Of a DNA stretch of 64,000 bases, positions 37,290 through 45,427 are shown piece by piece (position 1 is the stretch's first letter; the number at the start of each line of letters is the position of its first letter). The stretch comes from Acidovorax delafieldii (GTDB lineage Bacteria; Pseudomonadota; Gammaproteobacteria; Burkholderiales; Burkholderiaceae_C): positions 496,001 through 560,000 of the forward strand of contig NZ_VJWE01000011.1 in assembly GCF_007993815.1 (NCBI RefSeq), read 5' to 3'. The position numbers were made by a program, and so were the translations under genes. The notes below the pieces were generated by a model, which made no database searches, was not told the DNA's origin, and saw nothing but the letters and a program-made list of their open reading frames with translations.

Positions 37290-38056
37290 CCGACCAGCGC
37301 AACACACCGCCTACGCCCTTGCCGGAAGACCTGAGCGTGCTGGCTGGTGAGTACGTGCTGGGCACCCTGCCCGCCGCCGAACGCCAGGGCGTGCAGCAAC
37401 GCCTGCCAGGTGACAAGGCATTGCAACAGGCGGTGGCCGAATGGGAAGCCCGCCTGCTGCCGCTGACCCAGCTGGCGGAGCCCATCGCGCCGCCCGCTGC
37501 CTTGTGGGCGCGCATCGACCAGTCGCTGCAGGCCACCAGCGCACAGCCGGCTGCGACGTCCGTTACCTCCCAACCCCGCGCAAAAACCGAGCGCAAGCCA
37601 TCCGTGCGCTGGTGGGACCACCTGGGCCTGTGGCGTGCCCTCGCCGGCTCGGGCTTTGCCATGGCAGCGGTACTCGCGGCAGTGCTGGTCACCCGCACCG
37701 CCCCAGTGGCCGCGCCGCCACAGTTCATGGTGGTGCTGGTCGCGCCGCAGGACAAGGCCCCGGGCTGGGTGGTGCAAGCCAGCTCGCCCCGGCAGATCAG
37801 CCTGATTCCGCTGGGTGTGGCCGAAGTACCGGCCGACAAGGCCCTGGAGTTCTGGACCAAGGCCGACGGCTGGAGCGGCCCCGTGTCGCTGGGCCTGGTG
37901 CAGCCCGGTCAGCCGCTGCAGATCCCGCTGGACAAGCTGCCGCCGCTGCAGCCCAACCAGCTGTTCGAGTTGACGCTGGAGCCGCCGACAGGCTCGCCGA
38001 TTGGCAAACCCACGGGGCCCATCCAGTTCATCGGTCGCGCCGTCAAGGTGCTCTGA
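37286..38056 (+). CDS. RskA-type anti-sigma factor
   Basis: A 256-residue single-pass membrane protein. The cytoplasmic N-terminus (LSVLAGEYVLGTLPAAERQG) resembles the anti-sigma domain, a membrane helix lies at about 116-138 (GFAMAAVLAAVLV), and the periplasmic part is the RskA-like domain with PADKALEFWTKADG. It should sequester the SigK-like factor until a periplasmic signal triggers its cleavage. Confidence 0.92.
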   Translation: MTDQRNTPPTPLPEDLSVLAGEYVLGTLPAAERQGVQQRLPGDKALQQAVAEWEARLLPLTQLAEPIAPPAALWARIDQSLQATSAQPAATSVTSQPRAKTERKPSVRWWDHLGLWRALAGSGFAMAAVLAAVLVTRTAPVAAPPQFMVVLVAPQDKAPGWVVQASSPRQISLIPLGVAEVPADKALEFWTKADGWSGPVSLGLVQPGQPLQIPLDKLPPLQPNQLFELTLEPPTGSPIGKPTGPIQFIGRAVKVL

Positions 38057-38131
38057 CCGTCTTGGTTACCCCACTCGGTGCAATGTCTAGACCCACGCCG
38101 GCATAACGAGCACGGCCTATACCTGCGACCG

Positions 38132-38227
38132 CCGCGCAAGGGCCGCCCCGCCGCGCTGGCGGTGTCCCCTTCCCGAATTGCGCAGCAATTCGAGAGAAAG
38201 GGGGAAGGCGCGAAGCGACTCAGGGGG
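38132..38227 (-). repeat. dispersed repeat R2 adjoining the cynS stop codon
   Basis: On the minus strand it begins CCCCCTGAGTCGCTTCGCGC CTTC directly after the cynS TAA and ends GCGGCCCTTGCGCGG. It contains a GAATTGC/GCAATTC hairpin. The same two ends occur at 50435-50528. It may act as a transcription terminator. Confidence 0.7.
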
Positions 38228-38671
38228 TTAGTACTGTTTATACGGCAGGAACTTGCCCGACAGGACCACATTCACGCGGTCGCCATTGGGATTGGCTTCG
38301 CGCTGGATGTCCATGCTGAAGTCGATGGCGCTCATGATGCCGTCGCCAAACTCCTCGTGGATCAGCTCCTTGATGGTGGTGCCGTACACACTCACCACCT
38401 CGTACCAGCGGTAGATCAGCGGATCGGTGGGCACGGGCGTGGGCAGCGAGCCCTTGTAGGGCACCACCTGCAGCCACTTCTGCTCTTCGGCGGTGAGGCC
38501 GAAGATCTTGCCGACGATCTTGGCCTGCTCGGGTGTGGCCGTCATCTGGCCCAGGCACAGGGCCGTGGTCCATTCCTTGGACTGGCCGACCTTCTTGGCA
38601 ATGGCCTCCCATTGCAGGCCCTTGGCGACCTTGGTGCTGATGATCTTTTCGGTAACGTCGTTGCGGTTCAT
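38228..38671 (-). CDS. cynS: cyanate hydratase (cyanase)
   Basis: A 147-residue enzyme converting cyanate and bicarbonate to ammonia and CO2, used for detoxification and as a nitrogen source. The start MNRNDVTEKI has AAGGAG upstream. Catalytic residues R88, E91 and S114 match E. coli R96, E99 and S122 with a constant offset of eight. An N-terminal HTH-like domain and the C-terminal IDFSMDIQRE…GKFLPYKQY tail are typical. It is the last gene of the transporter operon. No cynT carbonic anhydrase is adjacent. Confidence 0.97.
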   Translation of the reverse strand: MNRNDVTEKIISTKVAKGLQWEAIAKKVGQSKEWTTALCLGQMTATPEQAKIVGKIFGLTAEEQKWLQVVPYKGSLPTPVPTDPLIYRWYEVVSVYGTTIKELIHEEFGDGIMSAIDFSMDIQREANPNGDRVNVVLSGKFLPYKQY

Positions 38672-38783
38672 GGTGATGGCTCCTTCGGTTGGATGGGTTT
38701 TGGAACAGGGAACAGGAACTTCAGGGTGCAGCACTCCCTGCCACCCCAAGGGGCAACACGACAGTGCTGGGTTATTCAGGAAA

Positions 38784-39659
38784 TCAGTGGGCTTTGGCTC
38801 GGGTGACGAGAAAGTCCACGATGTGGTTGCGCAGCGCGTAGTGGCCGTCCAGGTGGTGCAGGCTGGTACGCGTGCGTTCGCGTGGCAGCGGGTTGACCAC
38901 CACCTCGGCGATGCCTCCGGGGCGGTAGCCCTCGGGCGTCTCGTTGCCGTTGCTCATCAGCAGGATGCGGTCGGCCAACAAAATGGCCTCGTCCACATCG
39001 TGCGTGATCATGAACACCGTCTGCTGCGTCTGGCGCACGATGGTCATCAGCTCGTCCTGGATGGTGCCGCGTGTGAGCGCATCGAGCGCGCCAAAGGGCT
39101 CATCCAGCAGCAGCATCTTGGGCTGGATGGAGAACGCGCGCGCAATGCCCACGCGCTGCTTCATGCCGCCCGAGAGCTGCGAAGGCTTCTTGTCGATGGC
39201 AGGGCTCAGGCCCACCAGCGCCACGAACTTCTCCACATGCGCATCGACCTGGCTCTTCTTCCAGTCGGGCCAGCGCGACTTCACAGCGAACGCGATGTTC
39301 TGGCGCACCGTGAGCCAGGGCATGAGCGCGTGGCTCTGGAACACCACGCCCCGATCCAGACTGGGGCCGGCCACTTCTCGCCCGTCCATGATGACGGTGC
39401 CCGAGGTGGCGGTGTCCAGCCCCGCCAGCACGTTCAGGATGGTGGTCTTGCCGCAGCCCGAGTGGCCGATGATGCAGACGAATTCGCCCTTGTCGAGCGT
39501 GAACGACACATCGGCAAACACGGGCTTGGCGGGCACAAAGGCTTTGCTCAGCCGGTCGATCTGGAGGAAGCCTTGGGTCACGGCAGAGGCCTTTCGTTGC
39601 GGGGCGTCAGTGGCAAGAGGGGCTGGAACAGCCGGGCGCTGGGCGACATCACTCCACAT
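38784..39659 (-). CDS. cyanate/nitrate-type ABC transporter ATP-binding protein
   Basis: A 291-residue ATPase of the NrtD/SsuB/TauB group: Walker A GHSGCGKTT, Q loop VVFQSHALMPWLTV, signature LSGGMKQRVGIARAF, Walker B LLLDEPFGALD and a switch His in MITHDVDEA. The start at 39659 overlaps the permease gene by 11 bases. A GTG at VTQGFLQIDR would be a shorter alternative. With cynS behind and a NrtA-like binding protein ahead, cyanate uptake is the best guess. Confidence 0.93.
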   Translation of the reverse strand: MWSDVAQRPAVPAPLATDAPQRKASAVTQGFLQIDRLSKAFVPAKPVFADVSFTLDKGEFVCIIGHSGCGKTTILNVLAGLDTATSGTVIMDGREVAGPSLDRGVVFQSHALMPWLTVRQNIAFAVKSRWPDWKKSQVDAHVEKFVALVGLSPAIDKKPSQLSGGMKQRVGIARAFSIQPKMLLLDEPFGALDALTRGTIQDELMTIVRQTQQTVFMITHDVDEAILLADRILLMSNGNETPEGYRPGGIAEVVVNPLPRERTRTSLHHLDGHYALRNHIVDFLVTRAKAH

Positions 39660-40518
39660 AGGTCACCACCTTCTGCAGCTGGCCGAAGGCCAGGTCGAGC
39701 AACATGCCCACCACGCCAATCACCAGGATGGCAAAGATCACGTTGGTGAGCGACAGGTTGTTCCACTCGTTCCACACGAAGTAGCCAATCCCCGTGCCGC
39801 CCACCAGCATCTCGGCCGCCACGATCACCAGCCAGGCGATGCCCATGCTGATGCGCATGCCCGTGAGGATGGTGGGCGCTGCGGCGGGCAAGATCACCAG
39901 GAAGGCCTTGCGCAGCGGGTTGACCTGCAGCGTGGCCGACACGTTGAGCCACTCGCGCTTGACCGATGCCACGCCAAACGCCGTGTTCACCAGCATGGGC
40001 CACACCGAGCAGATGAAGATCACGAAAATGCCCGAGATCGATGAGTCCTTGATGGTGTAGAGCGCAAGCGGCATCCACGCCAGCGGGCTGATGGGCTTGA
40101 GCACCTGAATGAACGGGTCGAACGCACGGCGCAGCAGCGGCGACATGCCGATGACGAAACCGAGCGGTATCGCCACCAAGCAGGCCAGGCCGAACCCTAG
40201 CGCGACCCGGCCCAGCGAATGCGCGAGCTGGATGGCGATGCCCTTGTCGTTGGGGCCGTTGTCATAGAACGGGTTGGACACGTGCCCCCACACGGTACGG
40301 CCCATCTCTGCCAGTGAGGGGAAGCCGCTGCCCTTGGCGCTGGCGCCTGGGTCCTTGCCCATCATCTTGGCGTACTCGATCTGCTCGGCGGTCATGCCGG
40401 CCGTGCTGTTGCCCGCGCCCGAAGAAGCGGTGGCGATGTACCAGATTCCCAGCAGGGCCAGGAAGATGAGCACGGACAACAGGCCCGCGCGCAGGTTGAG
40501 GTTCTTGGCGGGAGTCAT
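39649..40518 (-). CDS. cyanate/nitrate-type ABC transporter permease
   Basis: A 289-residue permease starting at MTPAKNLNLR. It has about six membrane helices and the BPD_transp_1 coupling segment around LQVNPLRKAFLVILPAAAPTILTGMRISMG. It has an extra periplasmic stretch between helices 1 and 2 (about 35-85), as in NrtB/CynB proteins. One base separates it from the binding-protein gene; it overlaps the ATPase gene. Confidence 0.93.
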   Translation of the reverse strand: MTPAKNLNLRAGLLSVLIFLALLGIWYIATASSGAGNSTAGMTAEQIEYAKMMGKDPGASAKGSGFPSLAEMGRTVWGHVSNPFYDNGPNDKGIAIQLAHSLGRVALGFGLACLVAIPLGFVIGMSPLLRRAFDPFIQVLKPISPLAWMPLALYTIKDSSISGIFVIFICSVWPMLVNTAFGVASVKREWLNVSATLQVNPLRKAFLVILPAAAPTILTGMRISMGIAWLVIVAAEMLVGGTGIGYFVWNEWNNLSLTNVIFAILVIGVVGMLLDLAFGQLQKVVTYVE

Positions 40519-40519
40519 G

Positions 40520-41926
40520 TCATGCCGCCTTGCGGATGGGGAAGCTCTTTGCGTACTCGCTCGCCTTGGCGGCATCGAATTCGCGCCCCATGATCTTGAA
40601 CTTGGGGTACGCGCCTTCGGGCACCTTCTGGTCCAGCGCCTTCATCTGCTTTTTCGCATCGGTGATGAGGAACACCTTTTCGGCGATCTGCTTGTAGTCC
40701 ACATCGCCCTTGATGTAGCCCCAGCGCTGCATCTGCGTGAGCATCCACACGGCCATGCTCTGCCACGGCATGGGGTCGAAGTCCGCGCGGTCCGGCACGT
40801 TCTGGATCTTGCCCAGGCCGTCGGCGAACTTTCCGGTGAGCACCTGGTTGAGCACGGCCTCGGGCTGGTTCAGGTAGGCCTGGGGCGCAATCACCTTGGC
40901 GATGAGCTCGCGGTTGGCCGGGTCGCGCGCCATCGCGGCCGAGGTGAGCACCGCGCGGTACAGCGCGGCAAAGGTGTTGGGGTTCTTCTGGATGAACTCG
41001 GTGCTGGTGCCGAAGGCGCAACAGGGGTGGCCGTTCCACAGGTCCTTGGTGAGCAGGTGGATGAAGCCGACTTCCTCGAACACGGCACGCTGGTTGAAAG
41101 GATCGGGGCCGAGGAAGCCGTCGATATTGCCCGCACGCAGATTGGCAACCATCTCAGCGGGTGGCACCACGCGCAGCTGCACGTCGGTGTCGGGGTTCAA
41201 ACCCGCCTCGGCCAGGTAGTAGCGCAACAGGAAGTTGTGCATGCTGTACTCGAAGGGGATCGCGAACTTGAAGCCCTTCCAGTTTTTGGGGTCGCGGTTG
41301 TCCTTGTGCTTGAGGCTGAGCGTGATGGCCTGGCCGTTCACGTTCTGGATGGTGGCCACGTTCATCGGCGTGGCGTTGGAGCCCAGGCCCATGGAGATTG
41401 CGAGCGGCATGGGGCTCAGGAAGTGCGTGGCGTCGTACTCCTTGTTGATCATCTTGTCGCGGATCAGTGCCCAGCCGGCCGTCTTGGTGACTTCGACGCT
41501 CAGGCCCTGCTTGCTGTAGAAGCCCAGCGGGTGGGCCATGATCAGCGGGGTGGCGCAGGTGATCGGGATGAAGCCGATCTTGAGGTTGGTCTTCTCCAGC
41601 GCGCCCTGCTTCTCTTGCGCCATGGCCTGCATGCTGGCCACTGGCAACACGCTCGCGATGGCCGCCATGGCCGTGCCCTTGCCCACCGCCTTGATGAAGC
41701 GGCGGCGCACTGCGTCTTGCGGAAACAGCGCCTTGACCAGCGTGGCTTCGATGAACTCGTTGCTGTAGAGCTCGAACTCACGGGTCTCGCTGCGCTGGCG
41801 CAGGGTGGCTGCGGCGGCATCGGCCGACACCTCGGTGTGGTGGTCGGCCACCGTGTGGTCGCGGCCACAGCTGCATTTCAGCATCAACGGGCGGTCGGCA
41901 TCGTAGGGCGAGAAGAATTCGGACAT
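40520..41926 (-). CDS. NrtA/CynA-like substrate-binding protein with long pre-Tat extension
   Basis: A 468-residue periplasmic binding protein of the NrtA/CmpA family (LKIGFIPITCATPLIMA). It is unusual in having about 72 residues ahead of its twin-arginine signal (RRRFIKA at 74-80, ending AMAQ about 104). That extension contains C18-S-C20-G-R-D-H24 and further histidines, a possible metal site staying in the cytoplasm or removed. The alternative is a later start, but the ATG at 41926 is the first and no good ribosome site decides it. The cyn operon follows. Confidence 0.93.
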   Translation of the reverse strand: MSEFFSPYDADRPLMLKCSCGRDHTVADHHTEVSADAAAATLRQRSETREFELYSNEFIEATLVKALFPQDAVRRRFIKAVGKGTAMAAIASVLPVASMQAMAQEKQGALEKTNLKIGFIPITCATPLIMAHPLGFYSKQGLSVEVTKTAGWALIRDKMINKEYDATHFLSPMPLAISMGLGSNATPMNVATIQNVNGQAITLSLKHKDNRDPKNWKGFKFAIPFEYSMHNFLLRYYLAEAGLNPDTDVQLRVVPPAEMVANLRAGNIDGFLGPDPFNQRAVFEEVGFIHLLTKDLWNGHPCCAFGTSTEFIQKNPNTFAALYRAVLTSAAMARDPANRELIAKVIAPQAYLNQPEAVLNQVLTGKFADGLGKIQNVPDRADFDPMPWQSMAVWMLTQMQRWGYIKGDVDYKQIAEKVFLITDAKKQMKALDQKVPEGAYPKFKIMGREFDAAKASEYAKSFPIRKAA

Positions 41927-42022
41927 GGCACACCTCGAAGAAGTTGGTGCCAGGCGTTACGCAAAGCGCGGGCCAGTTTTTGCCGGTGTCGGCCCGCTGT
42001 CATGAATTCGTGGGTGTGGTGT

Positions 42023-42048
42023 CTACAGCGTGTAGGGCCAGCACTACA
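42023..42048. promoter_or_regulatory. repeated CTACA half-sites in the cyn operon promoter region
   Basis: CTACAGCGTGTAG is a 5-3-5 dyad at 42023-42035. A third CTACA starts at 42044, exactly 21 bases (two helical turns) from the first. This lies in the 146-base gap between the response regulator and the binding-protein gene and is a candidate site for that NarL-type regulator. Confidence 0.45.
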
Positions 42049-42072
42049 AATCGGTCGTGCAACGCACCGAAT

Positions 42073-42768
42073 TCACTCTGCCGGTGCGCCACGCGCCAGC
42101 AGCGCAAGCTCCACATCGTTGCGCGCGCCGGTCTTTTCGAGGATGCGGGCGCGGTAGGTGCTCACCGTGTTGGGCGCGAGCTTGAGCTGCGCACCAATTT
42201 CGCTCACGCTCTGCCCGGCAGTGAGCAGGCGGAACACTTGGTGCTCCCGATAGGAGAGCGCGTCCACCCCGGCGGGCGTGCCCTGCTGTGCGGTACGCAC
42301 CACCCCGGTGCGTTCTAGTGCACCTGCCAGGGCTTGCGCGGTCGCCTCCGTCAGGTAGCGCCCGCCAGCGGCCACCTTGCGCACGGCGGCCACCATGTCG
42401 TCGGGATCGGCGCTTTTGTGCAGGTAGCCCGCCGCGCCCATCTGGATGCAGCGCACCGCGTATTGCCGCTCGGGGTAGGTGCTGAGCATCAGCACCGGCA
42501 ATGCAGGCCAGGCCTTGCGCAGCGCCTGCAGCACTTCGAGGCCGTCCATGCCCGGCATCGCGATGTCCAGCAGCACCAGGTCCAGCCCCGGTGTTCCCGT
42601 GGGCCCTTGCAGGGCGGCGACCAGCTCCAGCACCTCGCTGCCCTGGGTGGCCTCGGCGACCACAGTGATCTCGGGCACGCCATTGGCCGGGTCGCCCAGC
42701 ACCTGCTTGAGCCCCTCCCGCACGATGCGGTGGTCATCACCGATCAACACTCGAACCACGGAATTCAT
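42073..42768 (-). CDS. NarL-type response regulator beside the cyanate operon
   Basis: A 231-residue regulator: receiver with Asp pair D11/D12, phospho-acceptor Asp 68 in VLLDIAMPGMDG, and Lys in LHKSADPDD. A LuxR-type HTH follows (LSYREHQVFRLLTAGQSVSE, NTVSTYRARILEKTGARNDV). Its start overlaps the kinase stop by four bases (ATGA). All downstream cyn genes run in the same direction, so it is the likely regulator of the transporter and cyanase. Confidence 0.94.
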   Translation of the reverse strand: MNSVVRVLIGDDHRIVREGLKQVLGDPANGVPEITVVAEATQGSEVLELVAALQGPTGTPGLDLVLLDIAMPGMDGLEVLQALRKAWPALPVLMLSTYPERQYAVRCIQMGAAGYLHKSADPDDMVAAVRKVAAGGRYLTEATAQALAGALERTGVVRTAQQGTPAGVDALSYREHQVFRLLTAGQSVSEIGAQLKLAPNTVSTYRARILEKTGARNDVELALLARGAPAE

Positions 42769-43973
42769 GACAGCTCCAGAGGAATCAGCAATTGCAGGCA
42801 CGAGCCCTGCCCCGGCTCGCTGGTGATGCTCAACCGGCCCCCAAGCTGCCGTGCCCGCTCGCGCATGCCCATCACGCCATAGGCGGTGGGCGCCTCCAAG
42901 GCCTGGCGGGTAGCGCCCACGCCGTTGTCGCGCACGCGCAGTTGCAGCATCTCGTCCTGCACGTCGATGGCAATGTCGATGGCGCTGGCCTGCGCGTGGC
43001 GGCCCACATTGCTCAGAATCTCCTGGAAGATGCGGAACACAGCGATGGCTGCAGGCTCGGGCAAGTGCAAGGTGGCAGGCACCTCCATCTGCCACGCCAG
43101 CTCCAGTTCGGCCGACTGCACGAACTCCTGTGCCTGCCACTCCAGCGCCGCCCATAGCCCCTGGTGGTCCAGGATGCTGGGGCGCAGGTCGGTGATGATG
43201 CGGCCCACGTTGTCCACGGCGTTTTCGATCAGGCGGCTCATGTTCTGGCACTTGCAGCGCATCTGGGTGCGCATGTCGCCCGCGGCCTCGGGCGTGCGCT
43301 CGCCCTGCTCGCCCAGGCGCTTGTGCAGCCAGTTCACATCCATCTTCAGCGCCACCAGCAGGCTGCCCAGCTCGTCGTGCACTTCGCGGGCGATGCGGGT
43401 GCGTTCGTCTTCGCGCACCTGCTCCGAGTAGGCCGACAGCTCGCGCAACTGCGCCAGCGCCTGCGACAGCTCTTGTGTGCGCGCGGCCACTCGGCGCTCC
43501 AACTCGTCATTGGCGCGGGCCAGCTCATCGTGCGCGCGCTGCAGCTCGTCGGCGGCGCGTTTGCGGCTGGTGATGTCCACAAAAGCGATCACAGCTCCCT
43601 GCACCTGATCGCCTTCCAAAATGGGGTGACTGGAATACTCCACGGCAAACGCCGAGCCATCGCGGCGCCAGAACACCTCGGTGTCCACACGACAGGGCAG
43701 ACCCTGGCGGAACGCATTGAAGATGGGGCAGTCGCCGTCCGCATACGGGCTGCCGTCGGGGTGGCTGTGGTGGGTGAGCGCGTGCATGTTGCGCCCTATC
43801 ACCTCATCGGCCGCAAAGCCCAGCATCTGCGCGCCCACCCGGTTGATGAACACGCAGTTGCCCGCCAGATCAATGCCAAACACCCCCTCGCCCGTGGACT
43901 CCAGCAGCAGCCCCAGGCGGTTCTGCCAGAGGGCACTGGCACCGGCGGGCAGGTTCAGGACGTGGGTGGACAT
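42765..43973 (-). CDS. PAS-domain NarX-type histidine kinase
   Basis: A 402-residue soluble kinase starting at MSTHVLNLPA. A PAS domain (about 15-140, STGEGVFGIDLAGNCVFINR) is followed by a coiled coil (about 140-185) and a HisKA_3 domain with phospho-His 199 in IAREVHDELGS. The HATPase domain has VRDNGVG and YGVMGMRERARQLGG. The cysteines at 82 and 94 in the PAS region could bind a ligand or cofactor, but this is unproven. It is translationally coupled to its response regulator. Confidence 0.93.
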   Translation of the reverse strand: MSTHVLNLPAGASALWQNRLGLLLESTGEGVFGIDLAGNCVFINRVGAQMLGFAADEVIGRNMHALTHHSHPDGSPYADGDCPIFNAFRQGLPCRVDTEVFWRRDGSAFAVEYSSHPILEGDQVQGAVIAFVDITSRKRAADELQRAHDELARANDELERRVAARTQELSQALAQLRELSAYSEQVREDERTRIAREVHDELGSLLVALKMDVNWLHKRLGEQGERTPEAAGDMRTQMRCKCQNMSRLIENAVDNVGRIITDLRPSILDHQGLWAALEWQAQEFVQSAELELAWQMEVPATLHLPEPAAIAVFRIFQEILSNVGRHAQASAIDIAIDVQDEMLQLRVRDNGVGATRQALEAPTAYGVMGMRERARQLGGRLSITSEPGQGSCLQLLIPLELS

Positions 43974-44063
43974 AGGGGTACCCAAGCAATGGCCGTGCCC
44001 AGGTGGCGAAGATGAACACATCGGGGACTGTGCGCCCGCCCGCCAACATCGCACAATAAGCGG

Positions 44064-44915
44064 ATGCAAACCGCTCACCCGCCCTCTGTGGCCACTGTGG
44101 CCCCGCCCCCGCCGTCGGTATGGCGCCCGCCCAGCCTGTCCGTGCGCTGGTGGCCCGTGTTCATGCGCAACCTGCTGGTCTGGCGCAAGCTGGCCATCCC
44201 CAGCCTGGTGGGCAACATTGCCGAACCGCTGATGTGGCTGGTGGCCTTTGGCTACGGCATGGGGGCCCTGGTGGGGCAGGTGAACGTGGGCGGCGCGGCG
44301 GGCGACACCAAGGTGCCCTACATCCTGTTCCTGGCCAGCGGCTCCATCTGCATGAGCGCCATGAACGCGGCCAGCTTCGAGGCGCTGTACTCGGCCTTCT
44401 CGCGCATGCATGTGCAAAAGACCTGGGACGGCATCATGAACGCGCCGGTCAGCCTGGACGACGTGGTGCTGGCCGAAATGCTGTGGGCGGCGTTCAAGGC
44501 GCTATTCACCGTCACCGCCATCCTGGGCGTCATGCTGGCCCTCTCCATCAGCCACAGCCCCAAGCTGTTGGTGGCCTGGCCGGTGCTGCTGTTCGTGGGG
44601 GTGATGTTCTCCAGCATCGCGCTCATCTTCAATGCGCTGGCCAAGGGGTATGACTTTTTTACCTACTACTTCACGCTGGTGCTCACGCCCATGATGTTTC
44701 TCTCGGGCGTGTTCTTCCCGCGCGAGCAGCTGCCTCCCATCGTGCGCACCATCTCCGACTGGCTGCCGCTGACCAACGCGGTCGAGCTGGTACGCCCGCT
44801 GTTCATGGACCAGTGGCCCGCCCACCCCCTGCGCCATGGCCTGGTGCTGGTGGTGACCACCGTGGTGGCCTTCTGGGTGGCTCTGGCCCTGACCCGCAAA
44901 CGCTTCAAGGCATGA
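44064..44915 (+). CDS. NodJ-like ABC transporter permease
   Basis: A 283-residue ABC-2 type permease with six membrane helices, of the NodJ/DrrB family ([47 protein letters not shown] are typical). Its natural ATPase partner is NodI-like; the only one in this window is at 25229-26164, 18 kb upstream on the same strand. The stop overlaps the next gene by ATGA, starting a three-gene coupled operon with two FMN-barrel proteins. The divergent kinase gene starts 90 bases away. Confidence 0.92.
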   Translation: MQTAHPPSVATVAPPPPSVWRPPSLSVRWWPVFMRNLLVWRKLAIPSLVGNIAEPLMWLVAFGYGMGALVGQVNVGGAAGDTKVPYILFLASGSICMSAMNAASFEALYSAFSRMHVQKTWDGIMNAPVSLDDVVLAEMLWAAFKALFTVTAILGVMLALSISHSPKLLVAWPVLLFVGVMFSSIALIFNALAKGYDFFTYYFTLVLTPMMFLSGVFFPREQLPPIVRTISDWLPLTNAVELVRPLFMDQWPAHPLRHGLVLVVTTVVAFWVALALTRKRFKA

Positions 44916-45427
44916 CCGCGCTACTCGGCCCCAGCCATATCGCCATGGTGGCCAAAGGCGTGTCGGCCATCGTGGCGTCACGCGACGCGGCCCTGCGCCC
45001 TAGCATCATGCGCGCCGTGGGCAGCCACATCAGCGGCGATGGGCAGGAGGTCACGGTGTACCTGCGGCGCAGCCAGTCCGAACAATTGCTGCAGGACATC
45101 GCGCACACCGGCGAGATTGCCGTGGTGTTCAGCGTGCCGTCCACCCACCAGACGCTGCAGCTCAAAGCCCGCCGGGCCACGCAGCGCCCGGCCACTGATG
45201 GCGACCTGCCGGTGTTGCAGGCCTACCTGCAGTCCATGGTGCAGGAGGTGGGCCGGGTGGGTTATGGGCCGCAGTATGTGGGCGCCATGCTGGCAGCACC
45301 GCTGCAGGATGTGGTCGCAGTGACCTTCACCCCCACCAGCGCGTTCGACCAGACCCCAGGCCCGCGCGCGGGCGCGGAGTTGTGTGCGCCGCCCGCACCA
45401 CCCACACCACCCGTACTGCAGCCATGA
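44912..45427 (+). CDS. pyridoxamine-phosphate-oxidase-like FMN-barrel protein
   Basis: A 171-residue protein starting at ATG 44912, coupled to the permease by ATGA. It resembles the split-barrel PNPOx-like family (SHIAMVAKGVSAIVASRDA, EVTVYLRRSQSEQLLQDI, GEIAVVFSVPSTHQTLQLKA), which binds flavin or heme-type ligands. The C-terminal 25 residues are Pro/Ala-rich. The activity is unknown. It overlaps the following gene by ATGA. Confidence 0.75.
   Translation: MTALLGPSHIAMVAKGVSAIVASRDAALRPSIMRAVGSHISGDGQEVTVYLRRSQSEQLLQDIAHTGEIAVVFSVPSTHQTLQLKARRATQRPATDGDLPVLQAYLQSMVQEVGRVGYGPQYVGAMLAAPLQDVVAVTFTPTSAFDQTPGPRAGAELCAPPAPPTPPVLQP

Noticed and set aside
41905..41970. Sigma-54 promoter before the NrtA-like gene (TGGCAC on the minus strand)
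   Set aside because: The -12 GC is missing at the required spacing.
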